A DNA stretch of 64,000 nucleotides from Verrucomicrobiota bacterium (GCA_018240025.1 JAFEGM010000052.1:87674-151673), one strand, 5' to 3'. Positions 17,552 through 27,826 are shown, counted from the first letter of the stretch. Translations and numbers: made by a program. Notes: generated by a model not told the origin, from the sequence alone.

Positions 17552-19201
17552 ATGCTTCCGCCCAAGGTCACCGTCACCATCCCGCACGTGCGGGAGCGCC
17601 GCTATGTGCGGCCGGGCGAAGGCGCCGTCGCACCGGCCGCGCCCCCGGCGAGCCCGCCCGATCCCTTCGCCAAGCCAGGCTCAGCCACCACACGTCAGCG
17701 CGTCTATGTCGGGCGGCCGGCGGCCGAGGCTCCCGCTCCCGCCGCGGCACCGGTTCCGGCGCCCGCGCCGGTCGCGAACGTGGTGCCGGTCCAGCCACCG
17801 CCGGCGTGGGTGCCCGCCATTTCCGCAGCGCCGGTTCCCGCGCCGGCAACCCTTCCCCCTGAGCCGGTCGAGATCCCCGTCTCGGCGTACAGCCCCGACG
17901 AAGCGCGGGTCCTGGGCACGCCCCGCGGGCTGGTGCCTTTCGCTGCGCTCGAAGGCCTGCGCGCGACGCTTCCGCCCACGCCTCCCCTGGCCGAAGTCGA
18001 GGCCCTGCTCGCCGAGGGCGGCGAGGGAGACGAGCCGGAGCCGGAGCCGCGTCCGACCTTGCCGGCTACGCCCGGGCCGGATCCGATGCTCGACGAAGTC
18101 ATCGAGGGCCTGCGCACCCGCATCCAGCAGCTCAAGGCTGCGCGCCGTGGTCCGGCCTCCAGCCCGGGGGAGATCGCGGCCCCGCCCACCCACGCCACCG
18201 CCCGGCTGGTGCGCGCTCCGCAGCCGGAGCCTTCCTTTGGCCGCCTGCTGCTCTCCACCTTCCTCGTGCTCTTCGTGGCGGCCGGCTTCGGCTTTGGCGG
18301 ACATCAGCTGCGACTCTTTATGGCGGGAAGCGCGCCGGCATCGCTACCGCCGCGGGCGGAGGCTCCAAAGACCCCGACGGAGGCCAAGGCCGTCCCGACC
18401 TGGCAGGAAACCGATCTGGCGCGACTGGATTCGATCCTTTCCGCCGAGCGCTCCCGCTCGAAGGAGGAGATGGGCCGGCTGATCGGCCAGCTCAGCGCCG
18501 AGCGCCCGGGACTGCCCGGGCTCGAGATGCTGGCCGCGCGGCATTCCCTGCTGACCCGCCTTTCCGCCGAGACCGAGGTCCGGCTGGTGCGCCTGATCGG
18601 CGAAGCGCGGCCGGACGAGCGCGCGCAACTCGTCGAACTGCACTATCTGCGCGCCCGCAACTTCGCCGCGCAGCGCAGCCTGGACAACCTGCGCCGCGCC
18701 CGGGCCTCGCTGGACGAAGCGTTGAAGCTCGATCCGCGGCGGGCCGACCTGCATTTCGAGCGGGCCGAGCTGCACCGCCGGCTGGGGTCGGTGGCCGAGG
18801 CGCTGGTCGACTACGAGCGCGCTCTGACCCGCACGCGCGCCGGCTGGCAGCCGGCGCGGGCGCGCATCGAATTCCGCCGCCGCCTGCTCCTGGTCGACGC
18901 CGACCGCGCCGAAGAGATCGGCAATGATGTCTATCTCGCCGAGCTCGGGAAACCGGCGCCGTCCGGCGAATGGTTGCTGACCGCGGCCGCCGTTTCGCTG
19001 CATCGCGGTGACCTGGCTGCCGGTGCGCAATGGATGCTGCGCGCGCGGCCCGCCATGCGCCCCGACGACTACTTCGCGGCCATCGAGGATTTCTTCTTCC
19101 GAAACCTGGCCGACAAGCCCCCGCTCAAGGAGGTCTTTCCGACCGCCCCGGAGCGCACGGCGTTTCTGCAGCGCACGCTGCCGTTTCTGGCCGATCCCTA
19201 A
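17552..19201 (+). CDS. Membrane-anchored TPR protein of unknown function
   Basis: 549 aa from the ATG at 17552. Residues 1-225 are a Pro/Ala-rich, probably disordered cytoplasmic region with a short conserved-looking start (PPKVTVTIPHVRERRYVRPG). One membrane helix lies near residues 232-252 (LLLSTFLVLFVAAGFGFGG). The C-terminal half is helical, with TPR-like units (ARASLDEALKLDPRRADLHFERAELHRRLGSVAEALVDYERAL). No catalytic motif is seen. Its position directly after the TPR kinase may mean a shared regulon, but this is weak evidence. Confidence 0.6.
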   Translation: MLPPKVTVTIPHVRERRYVRPGEGAVAPAAPPASPPDPFAKPGSATTRQRVYVGRPAAEAPAPAAAPVPAPAPVANVVPVQPPPAWVPAISAAPVPAPATLPPEPVEIPVSAYSPDEARVLGTPRGLVPFAALEGLRATLPPTPPLAEVEALLAEGGEGDEPEPEPRPTLPATPGPDPMLDEVIEGLRTRIQQLKAARRGPASSPGEIAAPPTHATARLVRAPQPEPSFGRLLLSTFLVLFVAAGFGFGGHQLRLFMAGSAPASLPPRAEAPKTPTEAKAVPTWQETDLARLDSILSAERSRSKEEMGRLIGQLSAERPGLPGLEMLAARHSLLTRLSAETEVRLVRLIGEARPDERAQLVELHYLRARNFAAQRSLDNLRRARASLDEALKLDPRRADLHFERAELHRRLGSVAEALVDYERALTRTRAGWQPARARIEFRRRLLLVDADRAEEIGNDVYLAELGKPAPSGEWLLTAAAVSLHRGDLAAGAQWMLRARPAMRPDDYFAAIEDFFFRNLADKPPLKEVFPTAPERTAFLQRTLPFLADP

Positions 19202-19309
19202 GTTGGGTAGCCATAGGCCGGCGTCCGACAACGCCTCGCGCCCGCCCGTCGCCACGGCGGTTGCATTTCCCGCCGGCCCCTGCCTTTATGGCGCGCCGCC
19301 ACCGCCATC

Positions 19310-20566
19310 ATGCAGCAGACCACCGAACCAGGTCATCCCGAGCTCAACCGCATCCTGACCCGCCAGATCGACTCGCACGGGCCGGTCTCGTTCAAGTGGT
19401 TCATGGAGCAGGTGCTCTACCACCCGAACCACGGCTATTACTCGAGCGGCCGCGCCACGGTGGGCCGGCGGGGCGACTTCTACACCAACGTCAGCGTGGG
19501 CAAGATCTACGGCGAGCTGATGGCGGCGCAGTTCGAGGAAATGTGGGTGCGCATGGGTCAGCCGATGACCTTCGCCGTGGTCGAGCAAGGCGCCCACGAC
19601 GGCCGCCTGGCCAACGACGTGCTGACCTGGATCCAGGCGCGTTCGCCGCGGCTCTTCTCGCAGCTGACCTATTGGATCGTGGAACCGTCCGAGACGCTGC
19701 TGCAGCATCAGCAGGCCGCCCTCAGCGGCTGGCCGCGGAACAAGGTGCGCTGGCATCGCTCGCTCGACGACTTCGAGGTCGGGTCGCTCTGCGGGGTGCA
19801 TTTCTCCAACGAATTGATCGACTCGATGCCGGTCCACCTGGTCGTGCACGACGGCTCGGGCTGGCAGGAAATGTTCGTCGATTCGACCATGAAGGGCTCG
19901 TTCCGCTTCGTGCTCGGTCCGCTCTCGAACGGCCGCCTGCGCGAGCATCTGGCCAAGGTGCCGACGCCGCCCTCGGACTGCGTGCCGTACAAGACCGAGG
20001 TCAATCTCAAGGCTCTCGGCTGGATGGAGGACGTTTCCCGCATCATGCGGCAGGGCTACGTGCTGGCCTGCGACTACGGCTTCGCGAGGGATCAATACTA
20101 CGCTCCGGGCCGGCTGGCGGGCACGATCTCGGTGTACTATCGGCATCAGCGCGGGAGCGACCCGTTCTTCGGGATCGGCGACTGCGACATCACCGCGCAT
20201 GTCGATTTCACCAGCCTCGCGGAAGTGGCCGAGGCGCATTCGCTCAAGCTGCACGGCTTCTGCGACCAGCATCATTTCCTGGTCGGGATCGGCGAGGAGC
20301 GGCTGATGGAAGTCGAGTACCACGCCCGGCAGTACGGCGGACTCGACAAGGCCACGGCCGAGGCGGTGCGGCAGTTCCGCACGCTCATGCATCCCTCCAG
20401 CATGGGCCTGGCGTTCAAATACATCTGCTTCTCGAAGGGCATCCTCCCGGGCGAGCCGCTCTCCGGCTTCCGGCATGCTTCCGATGCGCGGGTGGCCCTG
20501 AATCTGCCCGAGCCGGCCAAGCCGCAGCGGAAGTCGGAGTACGATTCGTTCTACGATCCATTCTGA
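19310..20566 (+). CDS. MidA/NDUFAF7-family SAM-dependent methyltransferase
   Basis: 418 aa. It has the MidA family layout: FKWFMEQVLYHPNHGYYSSG near the N-terminus, GDFYTNVSVGKIYGELMAAQ, then the SAM site FAVVEQGAHDGRLANDVL with the family GAHDG variant of the usual G-x-G motif. Also present are HFSNELIDSMPVHLV and DYGFARDQYY, both family motifs. The eukaryotic homologue methylates an Arg of a complex I subunit; the bacterial substrate is not established. It is probably cytosolic. It stands alone, 109 bp after the TPR gene and about 97 bp before the next. Confidence 0.85.
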   Translation: MQQTTEPGHPELNRILTRQIDSHGPVSFKWFMEQVLYHPNHGYYSSGRATVGRRGDFYTNVSVGKIYGELMAAQFEEMWVRMGQPMTFAVVEQGAHDGRLANDVLTWIQARSPRLFSQLTYWIVEPSETLLQHQQAALSGWPRNKVRWHRSLDDFEVGSLCGVHFSNELIDSMPVHLVVHDGSGWQEMFVDSTMKGSFRFVLGPLSNGRLREHLAKVPTPPSDCVPYKTEVNLKALGWMEDVSRIMRQGYVLACDYGFARDQYYAPGRLAGTISVYYRHQRGSDPFFGIGDCDITAHVDFTSLAEVAEAHSLKLHGFCDQHHFLVGIGEERLMEVEYHARQYGGLDKATAEAVRQFRTLMHPSSMGLAFKYICFSKGILPGEPLSGFRHASDARVALNLPEPAKPQRKSEYDSFYDPF

Positions 20567-20662
20567 GGCGCAGAGCCGAGCCTGCGCGCCGGGCGCCTGG
20601 TGCCATTCCGGGCCGAAAACGGTTTGAATCTTGAGGCCGGCTTCCTGAAGCTGCGCCCCACG

Positions 20663-23600
20663 ATGCACCCCCGCGCGTTCCTCGCCGTTCTTCTCGCTCC
20701 CGCACCGCTCTTCGCCCAGGCCCCGGCTGCCCTCGCGCCGGACGCGGCGATCAAGCAGGCCAATGCGCTCTTCGACGCCGGCCGCCCGGGCGAGGCGGCC
20801 GATGCGTACGCGAAATTCCTCAAGGATTACCCGACGGCCAATCAGGTCGTCGAGGCCGGCTATCGGCTCGGCAATGCGCTCTTCCTCGCCGGCCGCTGGG
20901 ACGAGGCGGCCGCGCAACTGCGCAAGATGATCGCCTCGCAGACTTCCCCGCCCGAGGTGGTGGAGGCGTGCATGGGCTTGCTGCCGGCGGCGCTGGCGCA
21001 AAAGGCCGCCTCGCTCCCGGCCACGGACGCCAAGCGCAAGGCCGCCTTCGAGGAGTCGATCAAGGAGGCGGGCGCCTTCCTGACGAAGTATCCGAATGCC
21101 GCGGAAGTCGAGGGCGTGCGCTACGGTCGCGCCGCGGCGCAGTATCAGATCGGCAACTACCCCGCCGCCGCCGAGGATCTCAAAGCCAATCTCGCGGCCT
21201 TCACGGGCCGGAGCGAGTCGTATCAGGACAGCCAATACCTCCTCGCGCTGACCTTCGGCACGCAGGGCAATTTCGCCTTCAGCCAGCAGAGCGACCGCGC
21301 CGCGGCCACGCGTGCCTATCTCGAGGCCGAGAAGCTGCTGGCCGACATCGTGGCCAAGCGCACGGATCTCGCGCTGGCCAACGACGCGCAGTTCCAGCTC
21401 GGCGAGATCCTCCTCGCCCGCGCCGCCACCGCCGCCAGCGAGGCCGAGCGCGCGCCGGTCTACCAACAAGCGCTGACCGCCTTCCGCGGGGTGCAGCCGA
21501 AGACCGCCATGGTCGCCGCCCAGCAGGAGCGGATCAATGGCGTGCTCAGCCGAATGCGCGCCGCGGCCGGCAACGCGCTGGAAGCCCGCCGACTCGGCTC
21601 GCTCCGCAACCGCGAGGCGCAGAAGCTCGGCGTGCTCAACGCGCGCGACGATCAGCGCCTGACCGCCCTGCTCAAATGCGGCGAGGTGTGGTTTCAACTC
21701 GGCCGGCACGACGAAGCACGGGTGCTGCTCACGGCCCTCGCCCCGCGCGCGACCAAGCCGGAGCAGGAGCGCATCGTCCTGTTCTATACGGCGATGTCGT
21801 ACGCCGCGCAGGGGCAGATCGAAAAGGCCATCGCCGGGCACGACAAATTCGTGGCCAAGTTCAAGGACGATCCGATGGCCGCCAGCCTCGCGCTGACCAT
21901 CGGCAACCTGCTCAATTCCAAGGGCGACGCGGCCCGGGCGCAGAAGTATCTCGACGAGGCCTCGTCCCTCGCGCCCAAAGGCCAGGTGGCCGAGTTCGCG
22001 CTGCTGGAGCGCGCGCGCTCGCTGGCCGCGGGCGGCAAGTTCGACGAGGCCATCAAGGTCTTCGACGATTTCCTCAAGGGCAATCCCAAGCCCGAAGCTG
22101 CGGTCGTGGCCGAGCTCGGACGCGCCCGCATTCTCCGCGACAAGGGCGATCTGGCGGGCGCGCTGGCCGCCTTCACCAAGCTGCGCGACACCGCCGGCGA
22201 CAAGCCGCAGGGCGAGGAGGCGGCGTTCTTCGTCGGACTGCTCAAGAGTCAGCAGAAGGACGCCGCGGGTGCCGTGGCCGATCTGCGCAATTTCGTGGCC
22301 AAGTATCCCAAATCCCAGCTGGCACCCGGCGCGCTCCTGACCGTGGCGCAGACCCAGCGTGCGGCCGGGCAGAAGGAACTCGCGCTCACCACGCTGCAGC
22401 AGATTCCCGCGCAGTATCCGCAGAGCAAGGAGGCGGGCTTCGCTTTCTTCCAGCGCGCCGACATCGCGCAGGCCGAGAACAAGCCGGAGCAGGTCATCGC
22501 CGTGCTGCAGGAGTTCATCGCCAAGTTCCCGGCCGACGAAAAGGTCTTCGCGGCCATCGACGCCATCGCGAACGTCCAGGTACGCGGCGGCAAGATCGAC
22601 GACGCGGCGGCGGCCTATCAGGGCTTCCTGGAGAAGAATCCGCAGTCGCCCAACGCGGCGACCGCGCTGCGCAAAATCGGCGACCTCTACCGCAACGCCG
22701 CCCAGCAGATGGGGCGCTACGCGGGGCTCGACGAAGTAAAGAAGAAAACCTGGGCCGAGCTCCTGCAAAAGGCCGTGGCGGCGGTCGAACAGCTGGTGGC
22801 GAAGTACCCGAAGGAAGCCGCGCTGGCGCTGGGACTCGAGACTTTCAACGACGTGCAGCAGCTGCAGGTGGACGCCGGCGTGAAGCCCGCCGCCGAGGTG
22901 AACGCGGCCTTCACCGCGCTGGCGGGCAAGGCCGGCGGAGACAAGGCGGCCACCGGGCGCATCGCCTTCCGCGCCGCGGTGCGCGGAGCGGCGGCCGATC
23001 CGGCCAAAGCGGCCGCCGCGCTGAAGGAGAACTTCGATCCCGCGCTGGCCTACAGCGCGGCCAGTCTCGATACCTACGGTCAGGCGCTGCTCAAGAGTGG
23101 CGACGTCGCCGGGGCCGAGACGGTCTATCGCAAGCTGCAGACCGATTTCCCCAATCCCGCCGGGGCCGCACCCACGGCCGCGCCGAAGGAAGTGCAGGAG
23201 GCACAGGCCACGGCGCTCTACGGACTCGCCACCGTGGCGACGGCCAAGAAGGACACCGCCGCGGCGGGCGCGCTCTTCGATCAGCTGAAGAAGCTCTATC
23301 CGTGGTCGCCCAAGATCGCCGAGGCCAATCTCGGCATTGCCCTCAACCTGAAGAGCCAGGGCAAAAACGACGAGGCCGTCGCGCTGCTGGCGCAGGTGGC
23401 TCGCGCCACCACCGCGCCGCCGGACGTGCGGGCCCGCGGCATGCTGGCCACTGCGCAGATTTTCCAGGCCACCAACAATCCGAAGGGCGCCATCGACACC
23501 TATCTCAAGATCGCGCAGTTCTATCCGACCACCCCGCAGGCGGCGGAGGGGCTGCTGATCGGGGCGAAGCTGCTCGAGCAGCAGGCTGGTACGGTGGCCG

Positions 23601-23725
23601 ATGCCGCCGAAAAGGCGCGTCAACTCGGGGTGGTGCGCAAGGCCTACGAGGATCTGTTGGCCAAACATCCGTCCGCCCCCGGAGTGGACGAGGCCCGGCA
23701 GCGACTGAGCGCGCTCCCGAAGTGA
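20663..23725 (+). CDS. Secreted/periplasmic TPR-repeat protein (1020 aa)
   Basis: 1020 aa. A signal peptide is clear (MHPRAFLAVLLAPAPLFAQA) when the ATG at 20663 is used; the upstream start at 20600 would hide it. The rest is a long solenoid of TPR-like pairs, for example AIKQANALFDAGRPGEAADAY, AQGQIEKAIAGHDKFVAKF and TLQQIPAQYPQSKEAGFAFF, similar to outer-membrane/periplasmic assembly proteins of the YbgF or YfiO kind. No enzyme motif is present. It is probably a periplasmic scaffold. The next gene starts 4 bp after its stop, so the two are likely to be co-transcribed. Confidence 0.75.
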   Translation: MHPRAFLAVLLAPAPLFAQAPAALAPDAAIKQANALFDAGRPGEAADAYAKFLKDYPTANQVVEAGYRLGNALFLAGRWDEAAAQLRKMIASQTSPPEVVEACMGLLPAALAQKAASLPATDAKRKAAFEESIKEAGAFLTKYPNAAEVEGVRYGRAAAQYQIGNYPAAAEDLKANLAAFTGRSESYQDSQYLLALTFGTQGNFAFSQQSDRAAATRAYLEAEKLLADIVAKRTDLALANDAQFQLGEILLARAATAASEAERAPVYQQALTAFRGVQPKTAMVAAQQERINGVLSRMRAAAGNALEARRLGSLRNREAQKLGVLNARDDQRLTALLKCGEVWFQLGRHDEARVLLTALAPRATKPEQERIVLFYTAMSYAAQGQIEKAIAGHDKFVAKFKDDPMAASLALTIGNLLNSKGDAARAQKYLDEASSLAPKGQVAEFALLERARSLAAGGKFDEAIKVFDDFLKGNPKPEAAVVAELGRARILRDKGDLAGALAAFTKLRDTAGDKPQGEEAAFFVGLLKSQQKDAAGAVADLRNFVAKYPKSQLAPGALLTVAQTQRAAGQKELALTTLQQIPAQYPQSKEAGFAFFQRADIAQAENKPEQVIAVLQEFIAKFPADEKVFAAIDAIANVQVRGGKIDDAAAAYQGFLEKNPQSPNAATALRKIGDLYRNAAQQMGRYAGLDEVKKKTWAELLQKAVAAVEQLVAKYPKEAALALGLETFNDVQQLQVDAGVKPAAEVNAAFTALAGKAGGDKAATGRIAFRAAVRGAAADPAKAAAALKENFDPALAYSAASLDTYGQALLKSGDVAGAETVYRKLQTDFPNPAGAAPTAAPKEVQEAQATALYGLATVATAKKDTAAAGALFDQLKKLYPWSPKIAEANLGIALNLKSQGKNDEAVALLAQVARATTAPPDVRARGMLATAQIFQATNNPKGAIDTYLKIAQFYPTTPQAAEGLLIGAKLLEQQAGTVADAAEKARQLGVVRKAYEDLLAKHPSAPGVDEARQRLSALPK

Positions 23726-23729
23726 CCGC

Positions 23730-25565
23730 ATGACCGCATCCGGTCCCACGTCGGAGGCGGGCCGCGGTTGGCCGGCGTTCCTTTGGGCCGCCCGCTGGGT
23801 CCTGCTGCTCGCTCCGTTCGTCGCCAGCGCGGCCTTTCCGGGGCAACGGATGGCGCTGCTGGTCCGCTTTGGTCTTTTTCCCGTACTGGGCGGCGCCGTG
23901 GTGACGGTGGCGGGCTACCTCGTGCTCTGGGTGGCGCTGGGCCGGGCGCAGCAGCGGCTGGGCGTCTCGGCCGACGAGGAAGGTGCGCCGCGGGTGCCGC
24001 AGCGGCGCGACTGGCTGCTCGGGCTCGCGGTGGCGGTAGTCTTCTGCTGGAGCGCAGCACGCTACCTCGAGTACTTCCCGGCCAGCATCGACAGCGAGGC
24101 GCAGGATGCGCTGCGCTCGGCCATGAGCTGGCTGCGCGGGGCGGAGGAGGGGCAATTCTGGGGCCAGGTGGCGCATCGGATGTACACGTACAATGCCGGG
24201 CTGACCCCGCTGGTCTTCCCGCTCGTGGCCTGGTTCGGCCCGCATCCGCTGGCGTACAAATGGCTCAACACCGGCTTCTTCGCGCTCGTGTTGGCGGCCC
24301 TGGCGGTCACGTTCGCTCGCCAGAATGTGGCACCCAGCCGGCGCTGGCTCCTCCTGCTGCTGCCGATTCTCTCCATCATTCTGCCTTCCCTGCAGATGTA
24401 CCGCTGGCATTGCGTCTGCCTGGCGGGGGCGGTTGTGCTGCTGCAGGGCGCCGCCGCGCTGGAGGGGCCGCCTGGCCGTTTCTACGGCTCGCTGCTGGCC
24501 TTCGCCGCGCTGCTGACGCTCTACCACGGACAGATGATCTACCAGGCGGGATTGCTCGGCCTGGCCGCCTGGCACGTGCTGTCGCCGGAGTCGGGACAGC
24601 GGCGCTGGGCGCGGGTCGGCGGGCTGCTGGGATGCGCGGCGCTCTGTTGGCTGCTCTATCTCTACCAGAACGCGTGGACGGTGACGGACGAGGCCAACCG
24701 CGGCATGCAGGAAGCCCGCCTGCTGCCGCGCCTGCTGGAGCCGGCCAAAGCCCATGCGGTGGTCTACAGCCTGCTGGAAGCGCCGGAGCGATTCATCCAG
24801 GCGCCCATCTTCGGTCTCTGGCTGCTCGGCCTGGCCGCCACCTGCGAGCGGGCTGGGCGATGGCCGGCCGATCGACTCGCGCTGCTGCTCGGTGGCAGCG
24901 GCTTCGCGGTGCACGCGCTCTGCCAACCGATCATCAATCCCTCCTGCCGCTGCTGGTATCTGCTGCCGTTCCTCTGGATCGGCCTGAACGGTCTCGCGTG
25001 CGCCGCGGTCTGGCTGCGGCGCACGCTCGGCGGGACGCTGGGGACCAGCGCGGCGGTCTTGGGCCTGCTCGCATTGTCGATCTCGGAATGGCAGCAATAC
25101 GACAAGCGTGACCTGCAGGGAACGACCGACTCCCCGGCGAGACCCTGGAACACGTCGCATCAGCTCGACTACGTTTTCCGCCACCTCGCGGGCCGGGCAC
25201 CGGAGCCGCGGCCGACGCTGCATCTGATTCCCGGGCCGGCCTTCCAGCCGTCGGAAGGTGGCTTCGCGCGGCATTTGGAGCTCATCCAGCTGGACTGGCG
25301 GCAGGCCCGCGCCGAGTTCCGCGAGATCGACACCCCGAACGAACTCCGCAGCTTTCTCCGAGCGTTGCACGAGGGCCGTCTGCGCCACCGGCGCGCCGTG
25401 CTGTATCTGAGCCAGCTCGGCCCCGACCGGGAATGGAAGGCGGAGCTCATTCAACCTGCCCTGCAGGGCCTGCCGCTGACCGTGCGGGTGCTCGATCTCC
25501 AAGGCCCGCCCGTACCCCAGACCATGCGCTGCCTCGAGGTGACGGTGACCGCCGGTCCGCCCTGA
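23730..25565 (+). CDS. Polytopic membrane protein of unknown function
   Basis: 611 aa with about ten membrane helices in residues 15-470 and a soluble C-terminal region of 140 residues. The first luminal/periplasmic loop carries FPASIDSEAQDALRSAMSWL followed by HRMYTYNAGLTPLVFPLVAW, an arrangement reminiscent of GT-C type glycosyltransferases, which carry an acidic residue in this loop, but a definite family match cannot be made by eye. It follows the 1020-aa TPR protein by 4 bp and converges on a GT2 glycosyltransferase with 5 bp between stops. A role in envelope glycan assembly is a guess from these neighbours. Confidence 0.6.
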   Translation: MTASGPTSEAGRGWPAFLWAARWVLLLAPFVASAAFPGQRMALLVRFGLFPVLGGAVVTVAGYLVLWVALGRAQQRLGVSADEEGAPRVPQRRDWLLGLAVAVVFCWSAARYLEYFPASIDSEAQDALRSAMSWLRGAEEGQFWGQVAHRMYTYNAGLTPLVFPLVAWFGPHPLAYKWLNTGFFALVLAALAVTFARQNVAPSRRWLLLLLPILSIILPSLQMYRWHCVCLAGAVVLLQGAAALEGPPGRFYGSLLAFAALLTLYHGQMIYQAGLLGLAAWHVLSPESGQRRWARVGGLLGCAALCWLLYLYQNAWTVTDEANRGMQEARLLPRLLEPAKAHAVVYSLLEAPERFIQAPIFGLWLLGLAATCERAGRWPADRLALLLGGSGFAVHALCQPIINPSCRCWYLLPFLWIGLNGLACAAVWLRRTLGGTLGTSAAVLGLLALSISEWQQYDKRDLQGTTDSPARPWNTSHQLDYVFRHLAGRAPEPRPTLHLIPGPAFQPSEGGFARHLELIQLDWRQARAEFREIDTPNELRSFLRALHEGRLRHRRAVLYLSQLGPDREWKAELIQPALQGLPLTVRVLDLQGPPVPQTMRCLEVTVTAGPP

Positions 25566-25570
25566 GAAGG

Positions 25571-26302
25571 TCAGCGCTCGCGGGTGAGGGAATACTTGAG
25601 AAAGGTGGCGTAAGCATTGCCGACGGCGATCCAAAGCCCGGGGAAGCCGTCGAGAAAACCGCCCTTGAGCACGTAGCCCCGCAGTCCGCGCCAGGCTGCG
25701 CGGGAGAAGCACTTCAGCCCGGAGGCGGGACGGGCATCGGTGGCGTAAGACTCCGCGTAGCTGAGCTGCTTTTCCACGAACCGGCGCATGTTCGGGAAGG
25801 GCCAATGCAGCAGGTCGGCCCGCAGATGCGCACAGGACCCCTGCAGCGCCACGGCAGTGTGCTCACGTGTGCCGGCCCATTTTCCCGCCGCGCGCCGGAA
25901 CAGGCGCAGCACGCGATCGGGATACCAGTCGCCGTGCCGGATCCAGCGGCCGAGGAACCACGAGCGGCGCGGGAAGTCGGCGCCGACGGCGCCCGGTGCA
26001 GCCAGGAAACGCTCCAGTTCCGCGCGCAATTCCGGCGAGAGCGCCTCGTCGGCGTCGAGCGCGAGGACCCACTCGCCGGTGCATTCCGCCAAGGCCGCGT
26101 TCTTCTGCTCGCGGAATCCCGGCCAGGGGCGCTCGAACCAGCGGGCGCCGAAGCGCTCGGCGATGGCGCGGGTGTCGTCGGTCGAGCCGGAATCGACGAT
26201 CACGATCTCGCTGGCGAGACCCTGTACCGACTCGAGACAGCGCGCGAGATTGGCCGCCTCGTTCTTGGTCACGAGCGAGACGCTGAGGGAGGGCGCAGGC
26301 AT
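25571..26302 (-). CDS. Family 2 glycosyltransferase (WaaE/KdtX-like)
   Basis: 243 aa from the ATG at 26302, which directly precedes the first strand SLSVSLVTKNEAANLARCLES. The nucleotide-binding motif is VDSGSTDDT and the metal-binding region is LALDADEAL. The phrase WPGFREQKNAAL and the late RLFRRAAGKWAGTREH match the WaaE/KdtX group of lipopolysaccharide core glucosyltransferases and related proteins. There is no signal peptide and no membrane helix except possible amphipathic C-terminal ones; it probably acts at the cytosolic face of the membrane. A much longer upstream frame overlaps rplY antisense and is rejected. Confidence 0.82.
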   Translation of the reverse strand: MPAPSLSVSLVTKNEAANLARCLESVQGLASEIVIVDSGSTDDTRAIAERFGARWFERPWPGFREQKNAALAECTGEWVLALDADEALSPELRAELERFLAAPGAVGADFPRRSWFLGRWIRHGDWYPDRVLRLFRRAAGKWAGTREHTAVALQGSCAHLRADLLHWPFPNMRRFVEKQLSYAESYATDARPASGLKCFSRAAWRGLRGYVLKGGFLDGFPGLWIAVGNAYATFLKYSLTRER

Positions 26303-26440
26303 GAGGTCGGCGTTCGGCGGACGAGGTTCCGGCCAGCGGCCGGACGGGCCGGCATTCTCTCCGCTCCCAAATTCTCTTGCAAGGGCCCTGTTTTCCGCCA
26401 TGTTCCCGGCCCTTTCCGTCCAAACCTGCGCAGATTTCCC

Positions 26441-27133
26441 ATGGCTACTCCTTCCCTCACCGCTCACCCGCGCACCGGCATCGGCCGCGGCGCCGCCCGC
26501 AAGATCAAGGCGCAGGGTAACGTTCCCGGCATCATGTACGGCAAGTCGGTCCAGCCGACCAACCTGCAGTTCGACGCCAAGGAGGTCAGCAAGCTCCTGG
26601 CCCACGCCGCCTCGGAGAACGTGCTGGTGGACGTGAAGCTCGACGGCCGCGTCCAGCTGGCCCTGCTGCAGGAAGTGCAGCATCACCCCCTTTCCCGCCG
26701 CGTGCTCCATCTCGACCTCCATGCGGTGGCCGAGAATGAAACGCTGCACGCGCACGTGCCGATCGAGCCCTTCGGCGAACCGGCCGGCGTCAAGACCGGC
26801 GGCGGCAGCCTCGACCAGAGCCTGCGTTCGCTCGATCTGGAGTGTCAGCCGCGCGCGCTTCCCGCCGTCATCAAGGTGGACGTCTCGGGCCTCAAGCTGG
26901 GCGAGTCGATCCACGTCCGCGACCTGCAGCTGCCCGACGGCGTGAAGCCGAAGGTGGACGGCGCCGTTACGGTCTTCGTGGTGCACGCCCCGACGGTGGC
27001 CGAGGCCGCCCCGGCGGCCGATGCCGCCAAGGGTCCGGAAGTACTCAAGGAGAAGAAGCCGGCCGACGCCAAGGCCGGCGCGGCCGCGGGCAAGGCGGCG
27101 GCTCCGGCGGCCAAGGCCCCGGCCAAGAAGTAA
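26441..27133 (+). CDS. rplY: 50S ribosomal protein L25 / Ctc
   Basis: 230 aa, the long Ctc form. The N-terminal 5S rRNA-binding domain (about residues 5-92) contains IGRGAARKIKAQGNVPGIMYGK and VQHHPLSRRVLHLDLHAV. The C-terminal TL5 domain contains HVPIEPFGEPAGVKTGGG and LQLPDGVKPKVDGAVTVFVV. A 45-residue Ala/Lys tail follows. It lies just upstream of pth, the standard order in many bacteria. The leader has no Shine-Dalgarno sequence. Confidence 0.93.
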   Translation: MATPSLTAHPRTGIGRGAARKIKAQGNVPGIMYGKSVQPTNLQFDAKEVSKLLAHAASENVLVDVKLDGRVQLALLQEVQHHPLSRRVLHLDLHAVAENETLHAHVPIEPFGEPAGVKTGGGSLDQSLRSLDLECQPRALPAVIKVDVSGLKLGESIHVRDLQLPDGVKPKVDGAVTVFVVHAPTVAEAAPAADAAKGPEVLKEKKPADAKAGAAAGKAAAPAAKAPAKK

Positions 27134-27169
27134 TCTCTACCGGTCGCCCGACCGTCGCAGCTTCGCCCC

Positions 27170-27826
27170 GTGCTCGCCGACCCCAAAGCCGTCGTCCCCG
27201 GTGCGAAGCCCCGCCTCGTGGCCGGTCTCGGCAATCCCGGCCGGGAATACGAGCGCACGCGGCACAACGTCGGTTTTCTCGTGCTCGACGAACTGGCCCG
27301 CCGCCAGCGGGTCTCGCTGGTCGAGCAACGCGCCTGGAAGGGCCGGCACGCTCGCACCGACGCCGGCACGCACCTGCTCCAGCCGCTCACGTTCATGAAT
27401 TTGAGCGGGGAAGCGGTCGGAGCCTTGGCGCGGTTCCACAAGATTCCGGCGCACGAAGTTCTGGTGGTGTCGGATGACACCGCCCTCCCGCTCGGCCGTC
27501 TGCGCCTCCGCCTGGGCGGTTCGGATGGCGGGCACAACGGCCTGCGCTCGATCGCCGATCACCTCGACACGACCGACTTCCCGCGCCTGCGCGTCGGGGT
27601 CGGCTCGGCCTCGCCCGGCGAGCAGGTGAGCCACGTGCTCGGCACGTTTCGACCCGACGAACAGGAGGCGCTGGCCGAGACGATCGTGCGCGCGGCCGAT
27701 GCCGTCGAGACCGCCGTCCAGCAGGGCCTGGAGACGGCCATGAATCGTTTCAACCGACCGCCGGCCGCCCCCCGGCCGCTGAAGCCTGTGCCCGCGCCCG
27801 CCTCGCCGAATCCGGCGGAAGGCTGA
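27170..27826 (+). CDS. pth: Peptidyl-tRNA hydrolase
   Basis: 218 aa with a GTG start at 27170. It releases peptides from peptidyl-tRNA that has dropped off the ribosome. Conserved motifs are [21 protein letters not shown] (catalytic His within TRHN), TFMNLSG and [14 protein letters not shown] proline-rich tail of about 20 residues is added. The stretch of about 14 residues before the first strand is longer than usual, so a slightly later start is possible, but no other ATG or GTG fits better. It lies between rplY and rpsF, with 36-bp gaps on both sides. Confidence 0.93.
   Translation: MLADPKAVVPGAKPRLVAGLGNPGREYERTRHNVGFLVLDELARRQRVSLVEQRAWKGRHARTDAGTHLLQPLTFMNLSGEAVGALARFHKIPAHEVLVVSDDTALPLGRLRLRLGGSDGGHNGLRSIADHLDTTDFPRLRVGVGSASPGEQVSHVLGTFRPDEQEALAETIVRAADAVETAVQQGLETAMNRFNRPPAAPRPLKPVPAPASPNPAEG

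Noticed and set aside
19286..23749. 1487-codon open frame on the minus strand
   Set aside because: Antisense shadow of the MidA and TPR genes, both of which have recognisable motifs and proper signal or catalytic segments.
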